The notes beneath the pieces are model-generated. The model searched no databases, was not told the DNA's origin, and saw only the letters and a list, made by a program, of their open reading frames with translations. Position numbers and translations under genes: made by a program. A stretch of 64,000 nt of DNA. Origin: an uncultured Ruminococcus sp. (lineage in GTDB: Bacteria; Bacillota; Clostridia; Oscillospirales; Ruminococcaceae). Positions 33,309 to 42,042 of the stretch are shown here, piece by piece (positions within the stretch are counted from its first letter, which is position 1; each line of letters starts with the position of its first letter). The stretch lies in contig CAJTWE010000012.1 of the NCBI GenBank assembly GCA_910579955.1, forward strand, positions 1-64,000, given 5' to 3'.

Positions 33309-34052
33309 ATGGGCGTAGTATCAATGAAACAGCTCCTCGAAGCTGGCGTACACTTTGGTCACCAGACCAGAAGATGGAACCCGAAGATGGCACAGTACAT
33401 CTTCACAGAAAGAAATGGTATTTACATTATCGACCTTCAGAAGACAGTAAAGAAGCTCGACGAAGCTTACATGTTCGTTCGTGACATCGCTGCACAGGGC
33501 GAATCTGTACTGTTTGTAGGTACAAAGAAGCAGGCAGGCGATTCCATTAAGGAAGAGGCTGTACGTGCAGGCGCTTACTATGTAAACGCACGTTGGCTGG
33601 GTGGTATGATGACAAACTTTACCACAATCCAGAGAAGAATCAAGAGACTTGAACAGCTTCATGAAATGGAAAATGATGGAACATTCAATCTTCTTCCTAA
33701 GAAGGAAGTTGGTAAGCTCCAGCTCGAAATTGAAAAGCTTGAAAAGTTCCTGGGTGGTATCAAGGATATGAAGAAGCTGCCAGGCGCACTCTTTATCGTT
33801 GACCCTCGTAAGGAAAGAATCGCTGTTGCAGAAGCTAAGAAGCTTAATATCCCGATCGTTGCTATCGTAGATACAAACTGCGATCCTGATGAGATTGATT
33901 ATGTAATTCCGGGTAACGATGACGCTATCCGTGCAGTACGTCTGATCGCTGGCGTAATGGCTGATGCTATTATCGAAGGCAGACAGGGCGCTGATGCTAC
34001 TGCTGAAGCTGCTACAGAAGAAGTTGCTGCTGAGGAAGCTGCTGCTGAATAA
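33309..34052 (+). CDS. rpsB: 30S ribosomal protein S2
   Basis: 247 residues. MKQLLEAGVHFGHQTRRWNPKM, FIDLQ-type IYIIDLQKTV, and DPRKERIAVAEAKKLNIPIVAIVDTNCDPD are diagnostic (in parts). Ala/Glu-rich C-terminal tail. GGAGG 8 nt upstream of the ATG. The codon use is strongly biased, as expected of a highly expressed gene, which creates long antisense frames that are not genes. Confidence 0.98.
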   Translation: MGVVSMKQLLEAGVHFGHQTRRWNPKMAQYIFTERNGIYIIDLQKTVKKLDEAYMFVRDIAAQGESVLFVGTKKQAGDSIKEEAVRAGAYYVNARWLGGMMTNFTTIQRRIKRLEQLHEMENDGTFNLLPKKEVGKLQLEIEKLEKFLGGIKDMKKLPGALFIVDPRKERIAVAEAKKLNIPIVAIVDTNCDPDEIDYVIPGNDDAIRAVRLIAGVMADAIIEGRQGADATAEAATEEVAAEEAAAE

Positions 34053-34061
34053 GACTTTAAA

Positions 34062-34094
34062 CCCGAATATGTAAGTTTTCATATTCGGGTTTTT
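34062..34094 (+). terminator. Terminator between rpsB and tsf
   Basis: 10-bp perfect stem (34062-34071, 34080-34089) then TTTTT. Probably partial, reducing tsf relative to rpsB, since no clear tsf promoter follows. Confidence 0.75.
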
Positions 34095-34127
34095 CTGAAT
34101 AAATTTAGATTATAGGAGGAAATAGAA

Positions 34128-35033
34128 ATGGCAATTTCTGCTAAAGATGTAAATGAACTGCGCAAGATGACAGGCGTGGGTATGATGGATTGTAAAAAGG
34201 CTCTCATGGAGACTGACGGCAATGTAGATAAGGCAATCGAACTGCTGCGTGAAAAAGGTCTGGCAAGCCAGGCTAAAAAGGCTGACAGAGTTGCTGCTGA
34301 GGGTATGGTAGTAGCTAAGGTTAATGCTGACAACACAATCGGTGCTGTAGTAGAAGTTAACTCTGAAACAGACTTCGTTGCTAATACAGATGAATTTAAG
34401 GCTTTCGTAAATACAGTAGCTGATACTATCATTGAAAAGAATCCAGCTGACGTTGAAGCTCTGAAGGCTTGCACTATTTCTGGCGGTACAATGACAGTTG
34501 ACGAAGCACTTCAGGAACTGTTCCTTAAGATTCGTGAGAATCTCCAGATCCGTCGTTTCGTTCGTCTGGAAGGTATTCTTGTTCCTTATATCCACGGCGG
34601 CGGTAAGATCGGCGTTATGGTTAAGGCTGAAGCTCCAGAAGCTACAGAAGGCGTTCTGACAGCAGCTAAGGATTGTGCTCTCCAGGTTGCAGCAATGAAT
34701 CCTCCTTACCTTTGCAGAGAAGATGTTCCAGCATCTGTTCTTGAAGAAGAAAAGAAGATCATTCTGGCTCAGATGGCCGAAGATCCTAAAATGGCTTCTA
34801 AGCCTGATCAGGTTAAGGAAAAGATCGCTGCTGGTAAGGTTGGCAAGTATTATTCTGAAAACTGCCTGCTTGAGCAGACATTCGTTAAGGATAGTTCTAT
34901 GAACGTTCAGCAGTATGTTGACAGTATCGCTAAGGGTGCTAAGATCGTTGAATTCGTTCGCTATGAGCGTGGCGAAGGCATCGAAAAGAGAGTTGACAAT
35001 TTCGCTGATGAAATCGCAAGCATGATCAAGTAA
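34128..35033 (+). CDS. tsf: Elongation factor Ts
   Basis: 301-residue nucleotide-exchange factor for EF-Tu. TGVGMMDCKKAL, TDFVANTDEF and the dimerisation core are clear. Start ATG with TAGGAGG. Between rpsB and the rest of the pyrH-frr cluster; here two foreign-looking genes follow instead of pyrH. Confidence 0.98.
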   Translation: MAISAKDVNELRKMTGVGMMDCKKALMETDGNVDKAIELLREKGLASQAKKADRVAAEGMVVAKVNADNTIGAVVEVNSETDFVANTDEFKAFVNTVADTIIEKNPADVEALKACTISGGTMTVDEALQELFLKIRENLQIRRFVRLEGILVPYIHGGGKIGVMVKAEAPEATEGVLTAAKDCALQVAAMNPPYLCREDVPASVLEEEKKIILAQMAEDPKMASKPDQVKEKIAAGKVGKYYSENCLLEQTFVKDSSMNVQQYVDSIAKGAKIVEFVRYERGEGIEKRVDNFADEIASMIK

Positions 35034-35051
35034 GATTTGATTTAGCATTTA

Positions 35052-35097
35052 TAAATCCGCTTTTGGTAATTTTACTGAAAGCGGATTTGTGTTTTTT
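35052..35097 (+). terminator. Terminator after tsf
   Basis: Perfect stem AAATCCGCTTT/AAAGCGGATTT followed by GTGTTTTTT. Confidence 0.75.
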
Positions 35098-35127
35098 AGA
35101 ATATCAACTCATGAAAGAGAGATAAAT

Positions 35128-35850
35128 ATGAATGATCAGTTTATTCAAAAGATAGATATTGATTGGTCGAAGATTAGTGCAAACAGTTATTTAAAAAAGA
35201 TAAATTCGATAAAGAATATGAACACATTGGTTTTCAATAAACCTATTACATTTTTCGTTGGAGAAAATGGAAGTGGAAAATCCACTTTATTAGAAGCAAT
35301 TGCTGTAGAGTACGGTTTCAATCCGGAGGGTGGAACTAAAAATTATCATTTTTCAACGTATGATTCTCATTCCGAACTGTGCAATGCAATTAGAATTACA
35401 AAAGGCACATGCAGACCAAAATGTGGATATTTTCTTAGAGCAGAAAGTTTTTATAACGTAGCAACAAAAGAAGAGGAATATGCGGATATTGCCCACCCTT
35501 CAAAAAAATATCATGAGAAATCTCATGGCGAAAGTTTTTTGACAATTGCACAAAATTACATGAGAGCCAACGGCATTTATATTTTTGATGAACCGGAAGC
35601 AGCTTTGTCACCGCAAAGACAATTAACATTATTAATTGATATACATACGTGCGCCCAAAAAGGCTCACAGTTTATAATAGCAACACATTCTCCTATCTTA
35701 TTGGGAATGCCTAATGCCGATATATATAGTTTTAACGATGAAGAAATACAGCTTTGCAGATATGAGGAAACAGATAGTTATATAGTAACAGAAATGTTTA
35801 TTAATAATCGAGATAATTTGCTTCATAAATTATTGAATGAGAAATTGTAA
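35128..35850 (+). CDS. AAA-family (ABC-like) ATPase
   Basis: 240-residue ATPase. FFVGENGSGKSTLLEAIA (Walker A), SHGESFL (signature-like), YIFDEPEAALSP (Walker B and D-loop) and ATHSPILL (switch). It lacks transmembrane domains and the coiled coil of SMC/RecN, so it is a stand-alone, YbbA/MutS-unrelated type of unknown partner. The longer frame from 35089 overlaps the tsf terminator; the ATG at 35128 is chosen. Inserted in the tsf-pyrH interval. Confidence 0.85.
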   Translation: MNDQFIQKIDIDWSKISANSYLKKINSIKNMNTLVFNKPITFFVGENGSGKSTLLEAIAVEYGFNPEGGTKNYHFSTYDSHSELCNAIRITKGTCRPKCGYFLRAESFYNVATKEEEYADIAHPSKKYHEKSHGESFLTIAQNYMRANGIYIFDEPEAALSPQRQLTLLIDIHTCAQKGSQFIIATHSPILLGMPNADIYSFNDEEIQLCRYEETDSYIVTEMFINNRDNLLHKLLNEKL

Positions 35851-35859
35851 TTTTTTCAG

Positions 35860-35889
35860 CATGAGAAAGAGTGTTCCTCATGTTTTTTT
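35860..35889 (+). terminator. Terminator after the AAA ATPase
   Basis: 6-bp stem CATGAG/CTCATG (35860-35865, 35877-35882) followed by seven T. Confidence 0.65.
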
Positions 35890-35890
35890 A

Positions 35891-35940
35891 TTTATTTGCA
35901 AAAAGTCACTTTACATTTTATGAAAAATAGGATAAAATAG
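35891..35940 (+). promoter_or_regulatory. Promoter of the acetyltransferase (first copy)
   Basis: TTTACA (35910-35915), 17-nt spacer, TAAAAT (35933-35938). This segment is nearly identical to 36675-36722 before pyrH (about 40 shared positions), so the promoter is duplicated. Confidence 0.75.
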
Positions 35941-35970
35941 TAATATTAAGTATGTTAGGAGAATTTACAA

Positions 35971-36588
35971 ATGACTGAATTAGAGAAAATGTTAAAAGGT
36001 AAAATATATGATCCATCTGATAGTACACTGGATTTTCAAAGAAAAAAGGCTCATAGATTATCAAAAGATTATAACGATACCTATGACGATGAAGATAAAA
36101 AACGCTTTGAAATTATGAAAGAGCTTATTCCTGATATGGGAAAAGGAACATATATTCAAGGTCCGATTCAAGTTGACTATGGAATCAACACAAAATTTGG
36201 TGAAAATTGCTATGCAAATTTCAATTTAGTTATTCTGGATACCTGTCCTGTAACAATAGGAAATAATGTCTTTTTTGGCCCTAACTGCACACTTGCAACA
36301 CCAATTCATCCGTTATTGCCAGAAGAACGTAAAATGAAATACAAAGAAGATGGAACAGCGTATGATCTGGAATATGCAAAACCTATTACAATAGAAGATG
36401 ATTGTTGGATTGCTTCTAATGTAACTATTTGTGGTGGTGTCAAAATAAGTAAAGGTGCTGTAATAGGTGCTGGTAGTGTTGTTACTAAAGATATACCGGA
36501 AGGTGTATTTGCTGCTGGCAATCCATGCAGAGTAATCAGAAAAATCACAAAATCTGATTCCATAAATTTAAAATCCGAGCTGTTTTGA
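35971..36588 (+). CDS. Sugar O-acetyltransferase (maltose/galactoside type)
   Basis: 205-residue left-handed beta-helix acetyltransferase of the LacA/Maa/NodL group. N-terminal domain (KMLKGKIYDPSD), hexapeptide turns ITIGNN-like TIGNNVFFGPN, ITIEDDCWIASNVTICGGVKI, and the closing VFAAGNPCRVIRKI. The catalytic His is expected in TPIHPLLPEER. Flanked by two nearly identical promoters. Substrate not predictable; detoxifying acetylation of sugars is the usual idea. Confidence 0.93.
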   Translation: MTELEKMLKGKIYDPSDSTLDFQRKKAHRLSKDYNDTYDDEDKKRFEIMKELIPDMGKGTYIQGPIQVDYGINTKFGENCYANFNLVILDTCPVTIGNNVFFGPNCTLATPIHPLLPEERKMKYKEDGTAYDLEYAKPITIEDDCWIASNVTICGGVKISKGAVIGAGSVVTKDIPEGVFAAGNPCRVIRKITKSDSINLKSELF

Positions 36589-36635
36589 ATAATTCTTTCT
36601 ACTTCATAAATTGATATTAAATCAACGCTCGCATA

Positions 36636-36663
36636 ATATATATGTAATATTTTACATATATAT
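36636..36663 (+). terminator. AT-rich hairpin after the acetyltransferase
   Basis: 12-bp AT-only stem (36636-36647, 36652-36663), followed by CTTCTTTTT. A weak terminator candidate. Confidence 0.45.
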
Positions 36664-36674
36664 CTTCTTTTTCA

Positions 36675-36722
36675 TTTATTTACGAAAAATCACTTTACAT
36701 TTTATGAAAAATAGTGTAAAAT
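36675..36722 (+). promoter_or_regulatory. pyrH operon promoter (second copy)
   Basis: TTTACA (36694-36699), 17-nt spacer, TAAAAT (36717-36722), in a segment nearly identical to 35891-35940. Probably drives pyrH through polC. Confidence 0.75.
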
Positions 36723-36792
36723 AATATAGGAAGTGTAATATGTAATTATATGCATATAAAGCAGTTAATCCAAATCGAAAGGACAAGCAAAA

Positions 36793-37506
36793 ATGGAACT
36801 TAAATATAAACGTGTTGTATTAAAGCTGAGCGGTGAAGCGCTTGCAGGAGAAAAGAAAACTGGCCTTGATTTTGAGGTTATAAACAAAATCTGTGCAAGT
36901 ATCAAAAAATGCGTCGATGCAGGAGCACAAATTGGCATCGTTGTAGGCGGAGGCAACTTCTGGAGAGGTAGATCTTCTGGAAATATGGATCGTACTCGTG
37001 CTGACCATATAGGTATGCTGGCCACCACTATGAACGCTCTTGCTGTTGCTGACTCCCTTGAATCACTTGGGGTTGAGGTTCGTGTTCAGACTGCCATTTC
37101 AATGCAGGCAATTGCAGAACCTTATATTCGCAATCGTGCTATACGTCATATGGACAAGGGCAGAGTTGTAATTTTTGGATGCGGTACAGGAAGTCCATTC
37201 TTCTCAACAGATACAGCAGCAACTCTTCGTGCTGTTGAAATCGAAGCTGATATTCTCCTAAAAGCAACTCTCGTTGACGGTGTATATGATAAAGATCCTC
37301 ATAAGTATTCCGATGCTGTAAAATATGAAACTATCACATTCAGCGATGTTCTTGGCAGCGCACTGGCTGTAATGGACAGCACAGCAGCTTCTATGTGCCG
37401 TGATAATCAGATGCCTATGCTGGTATTTGACCTGAGCCGTCCTGATAATATTTATGATGCTATAATGGGTAAACCAATTGGCACTGTTGTAGCTGAAAAC
37501 GAATAA
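36793..37506 (+). CDS. pyrH: Uridylate kinase
   Basis: 237-residue UMP kinase of the amino-acid-kinase fold. VVLKLSGEAL, VVGGGNFWRG, GTGSPFFSTDTAA and VYDKDPHKY are conserved. Ribosome-binding site AAAGGA. In the standard pyrH-frr-uppS-cdsA order. Confidence 0.97.
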   Translation: MELKYKRVVLKLSGEALAGEKKTGLDFEVINKICASIKKCVDAGAQIGIVVGGGNFWRGRSSGNMDRTRADHIGMLATTMNALAVADSLESLGVEVRVQTAISMQAIAEPYIRNRAIRHMDKGRVVIFGCGTGSPFFSTDTAATLRAVEIEADILLKATLVDGVYDKDPHKYSDAVKYETITFSDVLGSALAVMDSTAASMCRDNQMPMLVFDLSRPDNIYDAIMGKPIGTVVAENE

Positions 37507-37535
37507 TTATTTAATATTGAAAGGAACTAAAAATC

Positions 37536-38090
37536 ATGAAAGCAGTATTAAAAGAAACAGAAGAAAAAATGCAGAAAACCATCGCTCGTCTTGATAAAGA
37601 CTTGGCAGCTATTCGTGCAGGCAGAGCTAACCCGGCAGTACTTGATAAAGTAACTGTTGACTACTATGGTGCTCCTACACCTATTCAGCAGATGGCTGCT
37701 ATCTCAGTAGCAGAAGCTCGTATTCTGGTAATTCAGCCATGGGATATGTCTTCACTAAAATCTATAGAAAAAGCTATACTTGCTTCCGACATTGGCATCA
37801 CTCCTACAAATGACGGTAAAGTTCTTAGACTTGCATTTCCACAGTTGACAGAAGATCGCCGTAAGGAACTTTGTAAATCAATAAAGAAATACGGCGAAGA
37901 GGCAAAGGTTGCTGTAAGAAATGTACGTCGTGATGCTATGGACAAGCTCAAGGCAATGAAAAAGAACTCCGAGCTTACAGAAGATGATGTAAAGAACGGA
38001 GAAAAGGATATCCAGAAGCTGACAGACCGTTACTGTGATGAAGCAGATAAGTCTATCACTGCTAAGGAAAAGGAAATCATGAGCATCTAA
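37536..38090 (+). CDS. frr: Ribosome recycling factor
   Basis: 184-residue factor that, with EF-G, splits the post-termination ribosome. LAAIRAGRANPAVLDKV, the PWDMSSLKSIEKAI core and a helical C-terminus DRYCDEADKSI are diagnostic. Full length; GAAAGGA upstream. Confidence 0.97.
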   Translation: MKAVLKETEEKMQKTIARLDKDLAAIRAGRANPAVLDKVTVDYYGAPTPIQQMAAISVAEARILVIQPWDMSSLKSIEKAILASDIGITPTNDGKVLRLAFPQLTEDRRKELCKSIKKYGEEAKVAVRNVRRDAMDKLKAMKKNSELTEDDVKNGEKDIQKLTDRYCDEADKSITAKEKEIMSI

Positions 38091-38105
38091 AGGGGGAAGT
38101 TAAAA

Positions 38106-38861
38106 ATGGCTTTTTCCTTCTTAAAGAAGAATATGGCTGCGGAACAGAATGAACATTCTCTTCCGGAAGTTCTTCCAAAACACGTTGCATTTATTATGGA
38201 CGGCAATGGCCGATGGGCTAAAAAGCGTGGTATGCCAAGAAAATTTGGACATCGTGAGGGTGCTAAAACTTTCCATGATATTACTCGTTACTGCCGTTCT
38301 ATAGGTATAAAAAATGCCTCTTTTTATGTTTTTTCCACGGAAAATTGGAAACGTCCAAAAGAAGAAATTGACGCTATTATGAATCTTCTTTGGGAATATC
38401 TTAATGATTGTGATGAATATCTGGAACAGGAAGTTCGTATGATATTTATAGGGGATAAATCAAGACTCCCGAAAAAAATACGCAATCGTATGATTGAACT
38501 TGAAGAAGATTCTAAAAAATATAATAAAATGAATCTCATTCTCGCAATCAATTATGGCGGAAGAGATGAGATTACCTTTGCGGCACGTCAACTGGCAGAA
38601 AAAGTTGTCAAGGGTGAAATAAAACCTGCGGATATATCAGAAGACATTTTAGGTCAACATCTTTATACAAAAGAAATTCCAGACGTTGACCTGATGATAC
38701 GTCCAAGCGGTGAGCTTAGACTTTCAAATTTCCTCATATGGCAATGTGCTTATGCTGAGTACTATTTCACAGATGTTTTGTGGCCTGACTTTGCGAGGAG
38801 CGAACTGGATAAAGCGCTCATAGATTTTGCAAGCCGTGGACGCCGTTTTGGAGGTGTATAA
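38106..38861 (+). CDS. uppS: Isoprenyl transferase (undecaprenyl-diphosphate synthase)
   Basis: 251-residue cis-prenyltransferase that makes the C55 lipid carrier for cell-wall synthesis. FIMDGNGRWAKKRG (active-site Asp), FYVFSTENWKRP, INYGGRDEI and DLMIRPSGELRLSNFL. Short N-terminal extension. Co-transcribed with frr and cdsA (2 nt to the next gene). Confidence 0.97.
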   Translation: MAFSFLKKNMAAEQNEHSLPEVLPKHVAFIMDGNGRWAKKRGMPRKFGHREGAKTFHDITRYCRSIGIKNASFYVFSTENWKRPKEEIDAIMNLLWEYLNDCDEYLEQEVRMIFIGDKSRLPKKIRNRMIELEEDSKKYNKMNLILAINYGGRDEITFAARQLAEKVVKGEIKPADISEDILGQHLYTKEIPDVDLMIRPSGELRLSNFLIWQCAYAEYYFTDVLWPDFARSELDKALIDFASRGRRFGGV

Positions 38862-38863
38862 GT

Positions 38864-39682
38864 ATGAAGACACGTATAATTTCTGGAACTGTAGCAGTAA
38901 TACTTTTAATATTAATTCTTATTCTCAATAAAACATTCGTCTATCCTTTGTGTATAGGTCTTATTTCAGCAATGGCGGTCATGGAATTGCTTCGTGCAGA
39001 TAAATGTCTAAAATACACATTTTCTGTAGCCGCTGCTTGTATCGCTGCACTTGCTACACCTTTTTTCAAATTCTTCGGACTTTCTGGCTGGAGTACATTT
39101 ATCACAGCAATTGCTATAATGATAATATTCTTTGATTTTATAAAAAATCATAAGGACAGAACATTTCAGCAAACAGCGTACATTTTGACTGTAGCTGTAT
39201 TTATACCTTATTCAATGAATCTTCTTGTAAGTTTGCTGCTTATGAGCGATAAATTTGGTCTTGTTTATGTAATACTTGCGCTTTGTGCAGCATGGATATC
39301 AGATACAGGAGCTTATTTTACGGGAACTTTCTTAGGAAAACATAAGCTTTGCCCAGAAATCAGCCCGAAAAAAACTGTTGAAGGATTTATTGGAGGCATT
39401 GCAGCTGATATAATTGTTATGATCTTGGTAAGCGTAATATACGGACTTATTGCAGACGTTCATGTAAACTATCTTTGGCTTATATTTACGGCTTCCGTAT
39501 GCTCTGTGACTGGAGTTTTGGGTGATCTTTGTGCATCACTTATCAAGCGACAGAGAAATATCAAGGATTTCGGAAATATTATGCCAGGTCACGGCGGAGT
39601 TATGGACAGATTCGATAGTGTAATGTTCACTGTTCCTGTTTTCTTTGCCTGTGTATCTGCCATTCCGATTTATTCTATTTAA
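38864..39682 (+). CDS. cdsA: Phosphatidate cytidylyltransferase
   Basis: 272-residue integral membrane enzyme producing CDP-diacylglycerol. Several hydrophobic segments and the C-terminal signature KRQRNIKDFGNIMPGHGG then DRFDSVMF. Starts 2 nt after uppS. Confidence 0.95.
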   Translation: MKTRIISGTVAVILLILILILNKTFVYPLCIGLISAMAVMELLRADKCLKYTFSVAAACIAALATPFFKFFGLSGWSTFITAIAIMIIFFDFIKNHKDRTFQQTAYILTVAVFIPYSMNLLVSLLLMSDKFGLVYVILALCAAWISDTGAYFTGTFLGKHKLCPEISPKKTVEGFIGGIAADIIVMILVSVIYGLIADVHVNYLWLIFTASVCSVTGVLGDLCASLIKRQRNIKDFGNIMPGHGGVMDRFDSVMFTVPVFFACVSAIPIYSI

Positions 39683-39698
39683 AAGAATATCCGACATT

Positions 39699-39724
39699 CC
39701 CTCATAGGCTTTCTATGAGGGTTT
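39699..39724 (+). terminator. Hairpin between cdsA and dxr
   Basis: 9-bp perfect stem CCCTCATAG/CTATGAGGG with 5-nt loop, followed only by TTT. Probably partial termination within the operon. Confidence 0.5.
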
Positions 39725-39751
39725 GCCGCATTGTAGAGAGGAGTTTTACAT

Positions 39752-40897
39752 ATGGGAAAACGAATTTCCATCTTAGGCTCAACAGGTTCTATAGGAACAC
39801 AAGCTCTTGATGTTGTGGATAAGCATGGTTTTGAAGTTACAGCCCTTGCAGCCTATAGAAATCTTGATCTGCTGGAAAAGCAGGTTAGAAAGTATAAACC
39901 TAAAACAGTATGCATCTATTGTGAGGAATATCAAAACGAACTGAAAACACGACTTTCTGATGTAGATGTCAAAGTACTGTCCGGCATGGATGGTTTATGT
40001 GAAATTGCCGCTGATAACAGCGCTGATATACTGCTTAATTCTGTTGTGGGAATGGTCGGACTAAAGCCCACTCTTACTGCAATTGATGCAGGTATTCCTA
40101 TTGCACTTGCAAATAAGGAAACTCTTGTAGCCGGCGGAAGTCTTGTAATGTCCGCAGCGAAAAAAAAGGGAGTACCTATTTTTCCAGTTGATAGTGAGCA
40201 TTCTGCAATTTTCCAATGTTTGCAAGGCAATTCCAGAAAACAGCTGCATAAAATTATACTAACAGCTTCCGGAGGCCCTTTTTACGAAAAAACAAGAAAA
40301 GAACTTGCTACTGTTACAGCGGCAGACGCTCTCAAGCATCCCAACTGGAATATGGGCAGTAAAATTACCATTGATTCAGCAACTCTTATGAATAAGGGAC
40401 TTGAATTTATCGAAGCAAAATGGCTGTTTGACGTAACCCCTGAACAAATAGAAGTAGTGGTTCATCGTCAAAGTGTCGTTCATTCTGCTGTGGAATACGA
40501 TGACTATTCAATTATTGCACAAATGGGTGTTCCCGATATGAAAATACCTATACAATATGCGCTTTTATATCCTAATAGAATGTCATGTCCAACAAAGCAG
40601 CTCTCACTTTATGATTACGGGCAGCTCACTTTTACAAAACCTGACATGGATACGTTCCGCTGTCTTCCTCTTGCAATTGACGCTATACGCAGAGGCGGTA
40701 TTGTTCCTGCTGTAATGAATGGTGCTAATGAAGTTGCTGTCGCTGCTTTTTTAAAGGGTGAGATAGGATTTCTTAGGATAGAAGAGCTTGTTGAGTATGC
40801 AATGAATACTGTTCCATTTAAGGAAATAACCTGCCTTGAAGATGTTCTTGAAGCAGATGCTGCTGCTCGTGAAACTGTACTTAAAATGATTAAATAA
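39752..40897 (+). CDS. dxr: 1-deoxy-D-xylulose-5-phosphate reductoisomerase
   Basis: 381-residue NADPH-dependent enzyme of the MEP isoprenoid pathway. ISILGSTGSIGTQALDV (nucleotide site), NKETLVAGG, PVDSEHSAIFQ and TLMNKGLEFIEA. Ribosome-binding site GAGAGGAG. Supplies precursors to UppS. Confidence 0.97.
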   Translation: MGKRISILGSTGSIGTQALDVVDKHGFEVTALAAYRNLDLLEKQVRKYKPKTVCIYCEEYQNELKTRLSDVDVKVLSGMDGLCEIAADNSADILLNSVVGMVGLKPTLTAIDAGIPIALANKETLVAGGSLVMSAAKKKGVPIFPVDSEHSAIFQCLQGNSRKQLHKIILTASGGPFYEKTRKELATVTAADALKHPNWNMGSKITIDSATLMNKGLEFIEAKWLFDVTPEQIEVVVHRQSVVHSAVEYDDYSIIAQMGVPDMKIPIQYALLYPNRMSCPTKQLSLYDYGQLTFTKPDMDTFRCLPLAIDAIRRGGIVPAVMNGANEVAVAAFLKGEIGFLRIEELVEYAMNTVPFKEITCLEDVLEADAAARETVLKMIK

Positions 40898-40926
40898 TCT
40901 GTCATTGAGAAAGGATATAAAAAGCT

Positions 40927-42024
40927 ATGTCTATACTCACAATTCTAATTGCAATTATCGTATTTGGAATTATTATAGCTATACATGAATTTGGGCATTT
41001 TATTGCTGCCAAATTAAATGGAGTTCAAGTAAATGAATTTGCAATCGGCATGGGACCTAAGCTAATAAAATTCAAAAAAGGTGAGACATTATATTCACTA
41101 AGAGCTTTTCCTATAGGTGGATTCTGTGCAATGGAAGGTGAGGATGCATCAAGCGAAAATCCTCGTGCTTTTGATAAGAAAAAAGTTTGGCAGCGTATGA
41201 TAGTTGTCCTTGCAGGTGCATTTATGAATATACTGCTTGGTTTTGTACTGCTTATAGTTACAACTTCTATGTTCAACCTTGTCCCTACACGTTATATAAG
41301 TCAATTTGCAGAGGAAAGCGCCTTTTCTTATGGCTATAATACAAACTGCTGGTCAATAATGAATATGCAGGGAAGTGTGCCTGTATCTACGTCAGATGAA
41401 AGCGGTCTTATGGTGGGGGATGAAATAATATCTATAAATGGATCTAAAATATGGTCTATAACAGATCTTAGTTATAAGCTCCAGACAACAGATAAGAATG
41501 ATTTCACACTTACAGTTCGTCGTGATGGTGAAAAAATAACTCTCGAACATGTAAAATTTGAGAATAAGCTTTCAGGCGGACGAATGGACTTCAAAGTAGT
41601 AGGGGAAGATAAAAACATCTTAAATGTATTGAACTACTCATTTAAAGATACGGTTGCAACAGGAAAGCTTGTTTGGATGTCACTTGGCGATCTTGTAACA
41701 GGAAAATACGGCTTTCATGATCTTTCCGGTCCTATTGGTACAATATCAGTAATAAGCGAAGCTGCTACAACAGGCGTTGATTTTAGGGAACGTCTTAGCT
41801 CTATTTTGTCTCTCACTGTTTTTATCACCATCAACGTGGGCATATTCAATCTGTTACCCATACCGGGACTTGACGGCAGCAGGTTCTTGTTTATGGTGAT
41901 CGAAGCTATACGCCGCAAACCTATTAAAAAAGAACGTGAAGCTATGATACATCTTATTGGCATGGCAGCACTTTTCCTGTTTATGATAATCATAACTGTA
42001 CAGGACGTAACTAAGTTTTTTTAA
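40927..42024 (+). CDS. rseP: RseP/RasP-family site-2 metalloprotease
   Basis: 365-residue M50 intramembrane protease. IHEFGHFIAAK (zinc site HExxH) in the first membrane segment, a PDZ domain in the middle (VGDEIISINGSKI) and IPGLDGSRF (second zinc ligand, LDG). Cleaves anti-sigma factors or signal peptide remnants; the target here is unknown. Between dxr and ispG as in other Clostridia. Confidence 0.94.
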   Translation: MSILTILIAIIVFGIIIAIHEFGHFIAAKLNGVQVNEFAIGMGPKLIKFKKGETLYSLRAFPIGGFCAMEGEDASSENPRAFDKKKVWQRMIVVLAGAFMNILLGFVLLIVTTSMFNLVPTRYISQFAEESAFSYGYNTNCWSIMNMQGSVPVSTSDESGLMVGDEIISINGSKIWSITDLSYKLQTTDKNDFTLTVRRDGEKITLEHVKFENKLSGGRMDFKVVGEDKNILNVLNYSFKDTVATGKLVWMSLGDLVTGKYGFHDLSGPIGTISVISEAATTGVDFRERLSSILSLTVFITINVGIFNLLPIPGLDGSRFLFMVIEAIRRKPIKKEREAMIHLIGMAALFLFMIIITVQDVTKFF

Positions 42025-42042
42025 AAAAGGATGATAATACAC

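Noticed and set aside
33321..34082. Long antisense frame (253 codons) across rpsB
   Set aside because: Mirror of a strongly codon-biased ribosomal gene; no ribosome-binding site or family pattern.
34110..35048. Long antisense frame (312 codons) across tsf
   Set aside because: Same effect as over rpsB; runs into both terminators and has a low-complexity Cys/Ser/Leu composition.
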